Positions 1 to 11,110 of a stretch of 64,000 bases of DNA are shown here, in pieces. Within the stretch, counting starts at the first letter, position 1; each line of letters opens with the position of its first letter. Below the pieces are notes generated by a model. It made no database searches, had not been told where the DNA came from, and saw nothing but the letters and a program-made list of their open reading frames with translations. This DNA is from Cephalotus follicularis (taxonomy: Eukaryota; Streptophyta; Magnoliopsida; Oxalidales; Cephalotaceae), in assembly GCA_001972305.1 (NCBI GenBank), contig BDDD01000540.1, forward strand, positions 232,587-296,586, in the 5' to 3' direction. The position numbers and the translations under genes are program-made.

Positions 1-250
1 ATCAAACAGGTCCTCTCATGTCCTGCTAGGCACTAAGTGCCTATACACTACCGCCACATACAGGAATATCTACTGACGCTGGATTAGTGACCATCCAAGT
101 AACATTCCTATGGTGGGTCAAGTTCATTTTACATGGTCCCAGCACGCACCCCGTATTAGCTCTAGGGTTCCCTCCGAGTGGCAATGAGTGTTGAAAAGGC
201 TTTAGATAGGGTTGAAACATTTAGGGAATTAGGGTTCAGGGAGACTTTTA
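1..250 (-). repeat. Copia-1-family LTR fragment
   Basis: Positions about 40-200 resemble the distal LTR segments at 2110-2280 and 10000-10150: a CACTACCGC stretch, CCTATGGTGGGTC, then GCACGCACCCC and a TTAGGGTT-type run. It is therefore a second, shorter piece of the same copia LTR family lying outside the copia-1 LTR, or a duplicated part of it. No TG...CA ends are visible because it enters from the window edge. It holds no coding sequence. Confidence 0.45.
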
Positions 251-1440
251 AAACTTTTTAATCCCCAGGCAGCGAGATACCCTAAATGCTAAGTCCAGAA
301 TTGTTCCAGTGGGCCCTAGGATATCTGATTAGGGCATCAATCAAACGAATAAAAACATTCCAAGCATGGGAAGGGGCGGGTGGAGGGTCGCAGCCAAAAC
401 TGCATTAGGGTAACGAACAAAAAACCCTAACACAATGTGCTCCGCTCGAAACACTAACCTAGAAAAACCCTTAGGGTTTTCTAAGGCACAAAACCTGTAT
501 CAAGTCGGCATGGATGGGATGGAATTTCCAGCCCTCAAACCCGACAACAACAACACACCAAAATCATCAACATGAAAGAGGAGAATTAGAAACATTAACT
601 AATTCTTTGCCCTCCTCCACTTTGGTATTCCTTCAAACTTTGAATCAATGCTTTTGTCTTCACAAAACAACTTCAAGAATGTGTGCCCATAAGCTTCTAT
701 GAAGGCATGAAGGCTTGAGGTTTTTATCCTAAACAAATCTCCAAGACAAGTAACGATATAGTCCATGAAAGAAAATATATCCACATATTATGAAGTTTGG
801 AGGGTGAGAGGAAGATAGTTTGTTCTTCTTTCTCAAAGAGCATCAAGCTCTATCAAGGTCTTCCATGGTGGAAGTATTCTCATGGCTAGAGAATAGAGAA
901 AAAGAAGTGAGAGCACACGAGTGAAAGTGAGGAGAGAAAAAGAATTAAGAACGTTATGTAAGTTTCACACAATATCTTAAGTCTTTTTAACACATGTAAG
1001 ACTAGTCAAACATATTTCACTTAAGCTTCTCCACAAAGCATTGCTGACTCATCTATTCTCGCCATTTCATCACTCAATGGCCGGCAATATTCATGAATCA
1101 AAATGGCGTCGGGTGATGCCTTATGCAAGTGACAATTCTCATAGTTGAAAAGTCAATAATAGTAGGCTACGTTAGCAATTTGGGCTAGCCATTCTCTTGC
1201 AAATGTAAAGGGCCAATGTTAGGCAAATCAAAGCCCAACTTTTGGCCCATAAAGAGAAACAAATCCCTTGCCCAATATGCTACAAAGCCCACTTGCTCTC
1301 TCTACAAGTAAATGCCCAAAACACTTACAAGTTAAACAAACAATCCTTTGCATGGAACATTCTATTATGGAGATGCTTGAACTCACTTTTAACGAAATGA
1401 TATATGTTCAGCAAATAAAATGTTCACTAGCAAAGTAACA
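251..1440. other. Unassigned non-coding DNA, probably copia-1 LTR body
   Basis: AT-rich sequence with no open frame longer than about 60 codons and no recognised protein similarity. It sits where the first half of the copia-1 LTR should be, but it does not match the corresponding part of the copia-2 LTR (15588-17100). It may be a diverged LTR subfamily or an older insertion. No clear terminal repeats or target duplications are visible. Confidence 0.4.
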
Positions 1441-2649
1441 TCTCTCTTAGATGCTAACCTCTCACTAAATGACATGTGTCTCTCACACGTCAACCTGTTC
1501 CAAAATTAGGTGGGACCCAAAAGCTCGGTTGGATTCCTGTACAATGATAAATTTCCCAGAAAATCCCAGAGTCCTTGTACGACCATCTAAATAGTCATCG
1601 ACTATCAAAATATCCCCAGTATGATATCCAATCACACCCCCAGATTCATGGAACGAAGTTCCACATTTATCATTCGTTAGCTGATTAACCAGTGCTTTAT
1701 CACTGTCATCGGTTTATGTGTCATGTATCCCTTTCATACTTGTCTCCTAGCACGGACAAGGGTTTGGATTAATGCCTACCCTAGCTAATATCGCGATAAC
1801 TATAATTCTATGAATGCACTGAGAGTATCGAGAGACATCCCAGGAAACCACGTGTTTCCAATTTCCCAAGGGCCTTACCAGGACTTTAAGTTTACAACGG
1901 TCATAGATTTTATAGAGCCTGTCACCCTCAACACGGGTGTGACGATCCCATATTGTGTACTCAACCATACATCTCAACGTAGATCCCACGAGGCCCAAAG
2001 ATAACACTTTTTTCCAGCATGTGGCTTGTGCTGGGGAAGGTGGGAATCAAAGCCAAGCGATTACTACAAAATACATGCCAGCCGCTCAGGCCAAAGGAAA
2101 CAGCGCAGGTCACGTAAGGCCTACTAGCCACCTTTGGCTATACAATACTGAGATAATTGGTGATTGACAAAGGTGTTGACTCTCCAAATAGGCTTCCTAT
2201 GATGGGTCGGTTTAGTGTCATGCCTCCAGCATGCACCCCACATTAGGTTTAGGGTAAACCCAAATGGCAATGAGATAATCCATCCTCCACATGACCCTGG
2301 AGCAAGCATAACACGGCAAGTCTTTGTGGTTCATCAATTGCCCTAAGAAAGTGAGCCTATGACTTGGAACATTCTTTCAAATGGGAGTAAGAATCTCATT
2401 CTCAAAACCTCTCAGGCACGAGGTCCAACCCCTCGAACGATAGGGCGCTATATGTGTATTCTATTAACATGGTGATTAACTTATCCATAGAGACAGTTTG
2501 GGATAATACATATAGCAAATGCCAATGTTACTGAATAGGCATAATAGAACATGAATGGAACTAAGAATGTATGGATAAAGCGTGTATCATATTGAAAATA
2601 CATATGGATGCGGCCACCTCGTGGCTTGCAGAGACATCCCTATCTAACA
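1441..2649 (-). repeat. Copia-1 3' LTR (distal part, ends at TAACA)
   Basis: On the minus strand this is the start of a copia 3' LTR. The plus-strand end TAACA at 2645-2649 reads TGTTA on the element strand and is immediately preceded there by a purine tract. The segment aligns along its length with 9340-10515 and 17110-17985, for example the shared blocks GATGATAAATTTCCCAGA, CGCGATAACTATAA and CCTATGATGGGTCGG. Its left boundary is uncertain because similarity fades near 1440. The family is Ty1/copia, as judged from the adjoining RNase H. Confidence 0.75.
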
Positions 2650-2665
2650 ATCTCCCATTTGGCCG
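2650..2665 (-). promoter_or_regulatory. Copia-1 polypurine tract
   Basis: The element strand reads GGCCAAATGGGAGAT directly before the LTR start TGTTA. This is the expected purine-rich plus-strand primer of a Ty1/copia element and fixes both the LTR border at 2649 and the minus orientation. Confidence 0.8.
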
Positions 2666-3625
2666 TCAAGCCACAAATACCTTCAGTCTAAGTCCATAGC
2701 ATTCCCTAGGATAGCTCATGACATTGGTTAGTGGGTCTGCTAAGTTCGCTTCCACTGTGACTCTCTCTATGTTGACATCTACTCTTGTGATGTCTCCTAT
2801 ATTTCCTCAATCACATGTCTTCTAAGACATTTCCATTGATTATGATCTCCACGATCAAATGATACCGTTGTTGTATATGTTTGGTGCAGTAATGAGACTT
2901 GGGTTCAATGGCTTATGCCAAAGCCCCCATCAATGTCACGGTCACCACAACTTGACAAACAACGAATGAAACCTCTATAAAGTTTTGTAATGAACTTCCG
3001 CATGCAAACCAGCTACCAATATCGGTATCATAGGTTACAACATACTGATATTCCATGGTGGAGCATGCAGTCCTCGACTGCCACAAACTCCTCCAACTCA
3101 CACAGCACTTACGTTCAGGACCAACACATATCCTGAAACATATTTGTGATCATCCAGATCACAGTTGAAATTCGAGTTGTTATATCTCACAAGTTTCAAC
3201 TTACTATCATCTCCACATGTCAACAAGGTATCTTGAGTCTCTCTTAGATATCATATTCTCTTGACAATTTCCCAGTGCCTCTCACTAGGATCGGACTGAA
3301 ATCGTCTACCCATTCTCTAGGCATATGCGACATCAGGCCTAGTACGAAGTATGGCATAGATGATGGAGCCCACATCTGAAGGATAAGGCAGTCTATTCAT
3401 GTGTGCCCTCTCCTTAGAATTCTTAGAAGACATCCTCTTGGATAGGTGAATTCCTTAGCTAATAGGCAGTAAGCCATATATGGAATTCTTTTCCATACCA
3501 TTTCAGCACTCTGCTGATGTACTGGCTTTGGGAAATTCCAAGCAACCCACCTTATCTATCTCTTATAAAGTGTAGGAAGCCTTTCCCAAATACTTTTCAG
3601 AGAAGCTCTTGGTCAATTGTACTTT
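2666..3625 (-). pseudogene. Copia-1 RNase H and end of reverse transcriptase (remnant)
   Basis: This is the 3' end of a Ty1/copia polyprotein read on the minus strand, broken by many stops and frameshifts. It matches copia-2 at 10530-11500 closely in nucleotides, and copia-2 shows the protein signal more clearly. Recognisable pieces include a FIEV-type segment near 2970 (the copia RNase H region before the KHI helix) and, at 3290-3500, the segment that in copia-2 encodes the end of the RT domain. The fragment stops at 3625, where the LTR of copia-2 begins with TGTTGGAAACCC. Copia-2 therefore inserted into the RT region, and the rest of copia-1 is not in this window. No functional product is possible. 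Confidence 0.7.
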
Positions 3626-4226
3626 TGTTGGAAACCCGGGAGGTCTCCCGGTGAATTTTGGTTCTAGGATGCTAGTGTGTATAATTTTAATTTTTCAAAA
3701 GACACCAAGACAGCAAGTCAAGGTTCACTCTGACATCTTGCTACAAAAATCAATATGCCTAGGATCTCCGTTTGATGTTCAATCGAACAATTACGAAATC
3801 AAGCATGCACGCAAAAACATAAAGTTTAAGCACAGCATAAAACATAAAAGCATAAGCGAAGCAACCATACCAACATTGGAGGCTTCACCACTTTGCCGCT
3901 ACACGCTTGCAGTAGCAAAAGCCGATCACCGGTAACATCGTCGGTTTTCGGACAGTCCACGTTTGGTCCGATCTTGACACCACCGAACTCCAAAAAATCA
4001 GCTCAACCCGAATCTGGAGGAGACACGCCCGGAACCGCGCCGGAACAAGGCGGCCAGAGGCGGCGACTAACTGAGTTCAGACTCAGTGAGTCTCGGTCAA
4101 CTCGCCATTGACCGACCTTGACATATGTGGATGCTAACACCACGACGAACGCACCAGTGGCCGAGACTCGGTGAGACTCGGCCAGGAATGCAGAGAACGG
4201 CTGGCGACGAGTCACGGGGTTGACTC
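3626..4226 (-). repeat. Copia-2 3' LTR, end segment left of gypsy-A
   Basis: It starts with TGTTGGAAACCCGG and matches 15588-16195 nearly base for base (both carry GACACCAAGACAGCAAGTCA and an ACTGAGTTCAGACTCAGTGAG run). It is therefore the terminal piece of the 3' LTR of a minus-strand copia element. The match ends at TGACTC (4221-4226). These six bases are shared with the gypsy-A integrase sequence that follows, which points to a microhomology deletion. Compared with the sister LTR, about 380 bp (16196-16575) have been lost together with the 3' end of gypsy-A. Confidence 0.8.
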
Positions 4227-4980
4227 CTCGCAAGAAGGATCATCCCTTACCGTAATCGAGTCATAATCCAAGACATGTGATGGATCTCGGATGTAGCCTC
4301 GTAGCATCGATACATGGAAGACATCATGTACACTCGATAAGGTAGGAGGCAAGGCTAGCTGATATGCTACCTCCCCAACCCTTTCCAGAATCTCAAGGAA
4401 CCAATATAGCGTGGCGCTAATTTGCCATTCTTCCCGAATCTTTGCACTCCTTTCCACGGAGATACCTTCAAAAACACGTAATCTCCAACATTGAAGGTTA
4501 AAGGCCTTCTCTTTACACTGTCGACATAGCTCTTCTGCCGACTCTGTCCTGCAAGCAACTTTTCTCTGATGAACATGACTTTCTCCGTAGTCTCCTCCAC
4601 CAAATCTGACCCAAGCAATGGTCGTTCACCAATTTTGTCCCAACAGACGGGTGACCTACACTTCCTCCCATACAGTGCCTCGTATGGAGCTATGCCAATA
4701 CTCGAGTGATAGCTGTTATTGTACGAAAACTCTATCTGAGGGATATGGTCTTCCCAGGTTCCACCAAAATCAATCACACAAGCCCGAAGCATATCCTCCA
4801 AGGCAGCCGGTGCATTGGTAACACCAAAAGGCATCACGAGGAACTCGTAGTGACCGTATCCTATCCGGGAAGCAGTCTACTCCATATCTCCTTCCCTCAC
4901 CCTCAACTGGTGATATTCGATTCCAAATCGAGCTTGGAAAACACCCTCGAATCATTACCGTGAATCACTATCCAAGCGAT
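4212..4980 (-). pseudogene. Gypsy-A pol remnant: RT scrap fused to integrase C-terminus
   Basis: On the minus strand a 156-codon open frame (4837-4367) starts with the RT core motif [11 protein letters not shown]. It then passes without a stop into [12 protein letters not shown], the integrase segment just after the catalytic glutamate, so RNase H and most of integrase have been deleted in frame. The frame continues through [18 protein letters not shown] and [15 protein letters not shown] shifted frame (4457-4212) carries the [18 protein letters not shown] segment typical of Tekay/Del integrase tails. Upstream, 4840-4980 holds pieces of RT such as HQLRV-like sequence in shifted frames. Residues match gypsy-E (35337-36977) almost throughout. 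The catalytic Asp residues of RT and integrase are absent. Confidence 0.85.
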
Positions 4981-5156
4981 ACAATTCATATTCTTTGGTT
5001 ATGTTATCCGGGTTCTAGAAGTTTACTAAGCATGTATGTAGTCTCATACTAGTCTACGCATATGTATAACCATCCCTTAACATGGTACCGGGAATCATCA
5101 TTCCCTTACTCATTAGTTGGTCCCAAACGTCCAACTTAACATTCACTTAACTATGG
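4981..5156. other. Unassigned spacer inside gypsy-A
   Basis: AT-rich sequence between the gag end and the pol scrap, where protease and the first part of RT should lie. I see no protease active-site motif (D-P-G-S/A or DTG) and no reading frame. A comparable non-coding stretch replaces protease in gypsy-C (20900-21080), so both copies may descend from a shortened element type. Confidence 0.4.
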
Positions 5157-5801
5157 CTATAATATAGTCGACCAATTAAAGGCATTATGATCAAGTATGA
5201 TGCAAGTAAGAGCAAAAATCTTAACTCCCATGATGCCCTTGCCCTTGCCTCCCTGCTGTGAAGGTCCAGGTGTCACACCGATATCACCCATAGGTCCAAT
5301 AGGTGTTGTTCCTTGTCTCGTCGGACAATCCTTCTGTAAATGGTCAGGGGCTCCACACTTCATGCATAACTTATTTTTCCACCAGCAATCCTCCGGTTGA
5401 TGGCTCTTGCGGCCACAATGAGCGCAACTTCCCAACTTCATCTTACTCCCTGGACTAGGAGTCCCTTGAGCGGCTGTTTGCTGAGAACTGTTCTTTGATG
5501 ACTTGGTTGAAGAGTCACCATCTTGCCATTCTGACGGAGCTGGTCTAGTCCGCTTAACTTGCTGGGTTTCAATACACAGCTGCCGCATCTCTTCCAGGCG
5601 CGCTGTATTAGCAACCACATGTTGATGGACATGGTCATTTACACGATCTATGTACCATTGCCGCAGGTCTTCTATGTTGGCTGCATCCACAGCCATCTGC
5701 TGTTGAAAGTAGTCGGCCATTCGATCCAGTGGATCTCTCCCATCATTTGTTCCCTGAGGAGCACTCCCCTCAACAGCCTTAGCTCTTCTTCTTCTGTCCA
5801 T
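5157..5801 (-). pseudogene. gag: Gypsy-A gag with two CCHC knuckle-type motifs, internally deleted
   Basis: A 214-codon open frame begins MDRRRR at 5801, the start also used by gypsy-C (MDRRRT) and gypsy-F (MDRRRS), and lies about 100 bp downstream of the primer-binding site. The first 60 residues include the DYFQQQM helix. The usual central capsid-like domain (retrotransposon gag family) is missing. The frame jumps to a Ser/Gln-rich linker and then to CAHCGRKSHQPEDC (residues about 134-147) and CMKCGAPDHLQKDC, two zinc-knuckle-type motifs that bind RNA in this family. Gag normally coats the packaged RNA. This product lacks the assembly domain and ends in about 30 unrelated residues, so it is probably not functional. 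Confidence 0.8.
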
Positions 5802-5899
5802 ATTGTTTCCTATAAGAAGAGTGACGATTAGTCACAACTTTAGGAAAACAACTTATTGATTGCCAAGGAAAGTATCCTAGCTAAGCATATATGGAATAT

Positions 5900-5911
5900 G
5901 CTCTGATACCA
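5900..5911 (-). promoter_or_regulatory. Gypsy-A primer-binding site
   Basis: The element strand reads TGGTATCAGAGC three bases after the end of the 5' LTR. This matches the 3' end of plant initiator Met-tRNA, as is usual for Tekay-type and copia elements. It fixes 5915-8811 as the 5' LTR of a minus-strand element. Confidence 0.85.
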
Positions 5912-5914
5912 CGT

Positions 5915-8811
5915 TGTCACACCCCGTTTTTTCCAAAAACAAGACAACATATAAAGTGGTAAGGCAATCAACAACAATAATTCAACTCATGCGATAAATA
6001 CGGATAAACAAATTTCTCGATAGTGGAAGCAATAACATAAATGAGCCGAATTTAAACATACATCACGCATCCCATACGACGTGGTGCCCAACAAGTTTAT
6101 AATAAAACCCAACTTTAATGTCGATCGCCCAAACGGAGCATGATAAATACAATATGAGATAACAAAATATCCATTGTTACAATAATCCAAATAACATGAT
6201 CAATGTTCATTAACTTAATACAGGAAATAAGAGAAATAACTAAGTCTTCTCTTCAAGTCTTCAAGCATGCCCATATCATGTCCACTCCATCAATCTGTTA
6301 CAGTAGGGGTTAGCCTTTGTCCTCCCTCGGCTAAGTGAATAAACTTATAAATACAGTTCGAGGTATATGAGAGTGAGTGCCATGAATGAATGCATTATGA
6401 TGCAGTATGACATGAAATTTTCACAGTAAATATATCTCCGTATATACATATATAAAAATATATGCATGCTCACCGTACAAGTATAACTCATAAGTTATCT
6501 CAACACAAACAGTAAAATGTTCCAAAAGGAACCAGACAGTCCAGTCGTCCTGACCGTCGCCACCTCCTGGCCCCAACGTCAAGCACTCTTACCCCATCAC
6601 CGTTTGCGAACGGTTTTGGAGCAAGTCCTCCGTAAGTTGCTTAGCACGGCGGCTAAACCAACAGCAGTTACTAGCACAGCGGCTCAGTAGTCAACAGTCA
6701 TAAACATTACACAGTACAGTTCAAGCAATAAAATATAATTACTTGACCAAATATATTTGTTTAAAATATATTACTCTGTTCACAAGTTGTAATAAGTTAT
6801 AAAACTTAAAACAATACATTTGGTTGTATAATCAACCCTTTAAAACATTTCTCCGTCTTTGGGAATACTTCCCTACTCATTTCGAAAATATATAAAATTG
6901 TATGTTGACAAATATATATTTTTGCCTAATACATTTGATTGCATAATCAATCCTTTAAAACATTTCTCAATCATTGGAAAATACTTTCCCCAGTCGGTTC
7001 GAAAATATAGAAAATCATATGTTGATAAATATACATTTTCGTACAAAAATGATTATAGTAATCATGCAAGCTTTTCAAAATGGTTAACACTTTTTTTAGA
7101 AAGCAACCATAATGCAAATCACAGTAACCATGCAAACATATGCTCAGAATGCATCTAAGATCGTTTCTAGGGTCGTTTCGGGTCTAGCGGGTCCCGTTCG
7201 AATGAAAATCCATTAAACAGGGGAATAGGCATCGATGTCTATCCCCAAGGCGTCGACGTCTTTACCCCAATGCGTCGATCCCATGTACAGTTATTCCCAG
7301 GAGTTTTTGAACCAAAGACGTTGATGTCTTTATAAAGGCGTCGATGTCTTTATGATACCAGGAGGTATCAGTTCGCGAGTCTGGATTCTGGAGGGAAGAA
7401 TCTAGCCCCTAAATCCTTCATGTATACGAATCTCACTCTCTCAACGTGTGAGGTATACTACTGGTTAACAGGGAACATAACCAGAGCGTCATTTCATGCA
7501 TAGAACATGTAATCTCAAGGGCAGTTCACCAACAACAGTAACACTACTGTTCTGCAATGCCCAAAAAAGGCGTCGATGTCTCCCAAAAGACAACGATGTC
7601 TTTCGCATCCACACACGAAGGCATAACATTACTATTATATAAAGCCCAGAAAAGGCATCGATGTCTTTACTCAAGCATCGATGTCTTTCACGTTTTCACA
7701 CGAAGGCATCGACGTCATCATGTAGACGTCGATGTCTATCCAACCCAGAACGTTTTCTCCACAGTTTTAACACACCAAACCATTATCAAATCCATCCTTT
7801 ACACAACCAATTCAATATCCATGTAATCACACATGCTTGCTAACTCCGTATATCACAGTAAACACCACAACAAGTCCTGAATCACAATTCAACCATTAAT
7901 GATGCAGTTCATCATGTTATTCATTAACTTAAACCCAAAATGCATGCATAAATTTATCACTTTCCCCTACCTTGTTGTTCCACGTTAGGAACTAGAAAGT
8001 CCACCCCTTTGAGTTCCCAGGTTCTTGTCACAGCAGCTCCAAGATCCCCTCAGCAACTGCAACCCACGAGCTCCAATCTCTATCTCCAAGTAAGCTCAAC
8101 AATGGTGGCTCTCACACTCACTGGTTTCCCTCTCTTTATTTCCTTTGGTGTTTTAACGAGAGAGAGAGGAAGGAGGTGGTGTTTTATTGTGGCAGGAACC
8201 CCCCCTTCTCTCTTTGCTTCACAGATAGCCACACACTCTCGTGCTCCCCTTCTCTTTCCCAGAACTCTGCATTTTCATTTTCTTCTCTTCCCTGTTTTAT
8301 TTTGCAGGTTGCATGCATGGTAACACTTGTTACCTTCCTCATCTTTCTTCAGTCATGCAGGTCAGGAGGCCACCGTGCATGATCAACACGTCTCCTTCCC
8401 GTGCCTCAAGGCACCTGCATGGGTCCTAAATCCTTCCCTCTGCACGTTACTCTGTCAGTTTATAACGTGACAGACATTCCTTTGAAAGGCGTCGACGTCT
8501 TTCTTTAGACGTCGATGTCTTTTCCCTTTTCGTAAGAAGGTGTCGATGCCTTCTCCCAATGTCGACGTGCATGCCCATGCATTCACGTGTACCTTGGTTC
8601 CCATAGGCGTTGACGTCTTTACAAAGACATCGACGCGTTTTCCTCAAAACAGCGCCGTTTTCTAGTTTTGACACAGACATTCCTTTTCCAAAACAACATT
8701 TAGGGTTTGGAACATCTTTTGAGTTTGAAATCTCAACCTTCTCATTACTTTAAGTTTAAGATTTACATCTTAAATCGAAATATTACAATTATGAAAATAC
8801 CGGGCGTTGCA
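5915..8811 (-). repeat. Gypsy-A 5' LTR (2.9 kb)
   Basis: It runs from TGTCACACCCCG to CGGGCGTTGCA on the plus strand and is the reverse complement of the family seen at 37023-39835. It contains three notable blocks: a run of short CAGCAGTTACTAGCACAGCGGCT-like repeats near 6640-6720; AT-rich spacers; and two zones (7230-7745 and 8485-8645) with repeated RTCGAYGTC boxes in doublets about 20 bp apart. A CT-rich stretch at 8100-8420, shared with the LTRs of gypsy-C and gypsy-E, may be transcribed leader. The short open frames inside are not conserved between copies. Confidence 0.9.
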
Positions 8812-10515
8812 GCCGGTCTCTCCTCCGGCCAGAACGCGCCCCTGCGTGCCTGACGCCTTGTGCGTCTCTCTTCTGCCCAAAACGCACAAGTCTTGCATTA
8901 TAAGAAGAAGTAATGGGAGAAATGGGAGAGATTGTGAGAGAGATTAAGAGAGAGATTTTAAAAATTAGTTTTTAAAATGCATTTTTGATTTAATAAAATA
9001 AGTCTCTCTCTCTCTCTCTCTCCCTCCCTCTCTCTCTCTCTCTCTTATTTCTCTTTTCTCCTTTTAAAAAATCTCTTTCAATTTAAATTAAATTTCTCTT
9101 TCAAAATTAATTTCTTTCTCCCACGTGTTTAATAATTCTCTCAATTAATTAAACATGTTTCTCTCTTTTATGATTCAATTAAAGTCTCTCACTTTAAATA
9201 ATTAAAGTCTCTCTCTTTAATTAATTTAATGAAAATTAAATCATGCTCTGGCTTTAAAGTCTCTTTATATATCAAGATGACAATTAGTGGAACGAAAAAC
9301 AAACCACTAATGTCAAAATAATATATACTAGTTAAAAACTAGATTTACCACCAAGCGAGCATGTGTGCAGCACACGTCACTTTTCCAATATTCAGGCGGG
9401 ACCCGAAAGCATGGTGGATTTCTGATACGATGATAAATTTCCCAGAACATCCCTAAGTTCTGGTACGACGATCCAGTTGATAGCGCCAGTGTGAATCCCA
9501 TCACCCCCCGGATCCGTGTAAACCACGTCTATCATTCGTTAGCCAGTTCCCCAGTGCTTTATCATTGTCATCGATTTGTGTGCCGCGTATCCTTCATCAT
9601 CTCGGCTCCGACCGCGGACTAGGGTTTGGATAAATGTCACCCCTAGGTAAAATCCGCGATAACTATAAATCTATGAACGCACTGAGACTATGGGAGATAT
9701 CCCCAGAACCCTCTCGTTCCCAATCTCGCAGTACCCGGCCGGGAATTTTAAGTCTTCAATGGTCATAGATGTTATAGAGCCTATAACCCTTAGCACGGGT
9801 GTGACAATCCCATCTTACGAACATGCCCATACATCTCAATGTAGCTCCCACAAGGCCCAAAGATAACCCTTTTGCCAGCACGTGGCTAGTGCTGGGGAAG
9901 GCGAAAATCAAAGCCAGGCAGTTACTGCACAACGTATGCCAGCCGCTCAGGTCTAACGATACAACGTAAATCTTGTATGATCTACTAGTCTTCTCTGACT
10001 AAACACTACCGCGACAATAGGAACTCTATTGATAGAGGTGTTGACTCTCCAAATAGATAACCTATGGTGGGTCGGTTCAGTGTCATGCCTCTGCACGCAC
10101 CCGCATCAGCTTTAGGGTAAAACCCAAATGGCATTGAGATAATCCATCCTCCCTAACATCGGGAGCAAGCATAACACGACAAGTCTTTGCAGTTCATCAA
10201 TTGCCCTAAGAAAGTGAACCTATGACTTGGAACTTCTTTCACAAGGGAGTAAGGATCTCATTCTCATAAACTCTCAGGCACGAGATCCAACCCTTTGCAG
10301 ACAGGGCGCTATATGTGTATTCTGTTGACATGGTGATCAACTGATCCATTGAGACGGTTTGGGATAATACATATAGCCAAATGCCAATCTTTTTATATAA
10401 ATATGCACAATGGAACACGAATGGAACTAAGAATGTACGATTCAATAGTGTGTCATATGTCAACAACATATTTCTGCAGTCTTCTCGTGGGTTGCAGGGA
10501 TGCCCTAATCTAACA
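8812..10515 (-). repeat. Copia-2 3' LTR, main part right of gypsy-A
   Basis: It aligns with 16575-17985 from the first base after gypsy-A (CCGGTCTCTCCTCCGGCC) and continues to TAACA at 10511-10515, which is followed by a polypurine tract. Together with 3626-4226 it makes the 3' LTR of copia-2. A full LTR inferred from both copies is about 2.7 kb, long for copia elements. It includes a (CT)n tract, a TTTAATTAA-rich zone at 9060-9240 and blocks shared with copia-1. Confidence 0.85.
9003..9045. repeat. (CT)n microsatellite in copia-2 3' LTR
   Basis: A 43-bp CT run interrupted twice by CCC. It occupies the same place as the pure CT run at 16767-16802 in the sister LTR, so it predates insertion of copia-2 and has since changed length independently in the two LTRs. 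Confidence 0.9.
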
Positions 10516-10530
10516 ATCTCCCACTTGGCC
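10516..10530 (-). promoter_or_regulatory. Copia-2 polypurine tract
   Basis: The element strand reads GGCCAAGTGGGAGAT next to the LTR start TGTTAG. AAGTGGGAGA before a TGTT start is the common form in Ty1/copia elements. It fixes the 3' LTR border at 10515. Confidence 0.9.
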
Positions 10531-11110
10531 CTCCAGCCACGAAGACCTCTAGGCTAAGCATATCGCACTCTAGCACTGCTCATGGCCTTGGTCAGTGGGT
10601 CTGTTAAGTTCGCTTCTCGCGCGACTCTCTCTGTTGTTACATCTACTCTCATGATGTCTCCTATATTTCCTCAATAACATCTCTTTTGAGACGTTATATG
10701 CATCTATGATCTCCACGATCAAATGATACCGTTCCTGTATATGTTTGGGCGGTAATGGGACCCGTGTTCCATGGTTTGTGCAAAGCCCCATCGTCGTCCC
10801 TATGCTGCACAACTGGACAACAACGGATAGAACCACATAAAGTTCCTCAATGAACTTCCACTACCAAACCAGCTACCATAACCGGTATCACAGGTTGCAA
10901 CATACTTTTATTCTCTGGTGAAGTCTACAGTCCTCGACTGCCACATACTCCTCCTACTCACACAGCACTTCCATTCAGGACTAACACATATCCTGAAATG
11001 GATTTGTGATCATCCAGATCACAAGTGAAACTAGAGTTAAACTAACTCTTACATCTCAATTCACTATATTCTCCATGTGTGAAGAAATAATCCCGAGTCT
11101 TTCACAGGCA
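10531..11110 (-). pseudogene. Copia-2 RNase H (broken)
   Basis: On the minus strand, fragments in shifting frames match the end of Ty1/copia RNase H. KFIEELYVV is near 10830-10860. PPKHIQERYHLIVEII (10760-10700) corresponds to the conserved Lys-His-Ile-x-x-Arg-Tyr-His segment. NRPTDQGHEQC corresponds to the LTKPL-type C-terminus just before the polypurine tract. RNase H removes the RNA strand during reverse transcription. More than five stops separate these pieces. The KFIEELGVV style is typical of the Angela/TAR branch of copia elements, as far as I recall. Confidence 0.75.

Larger units (their letters stand above)
4221..8811 (-). mobile_element. Gypsy-A, truncated Tekay/Del-type LTR retrotransposon
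   Basis: This is a minus-strand Ty3/gypsy remnant inside the copia-2 3' LTR. From right to left it has a complete 5' LTR (5915-8811), a primer-binding site, a shortened gag, and a collapsed pol made of a scrap of reverse transcriptase and the end of integrase. The 3' LTR and the polyprotein tail are missing. The left edge has a 6-bp microhomology with the host LTR. Its LTR and integrase are close to those of gypsy-E in the opposite orientation, so the two belong to one family. It cannot transpose by itself. Confidence 0.8.

Noticed and set aside
7230..8650. CRISPR-like array of short repeats
   Set aside because: The repeats are degenerate, spacers are only about 8-10 bp, the DNA is a plant LTR, and the pattern recurs in other LTRs. 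It is not a CRISPR array.
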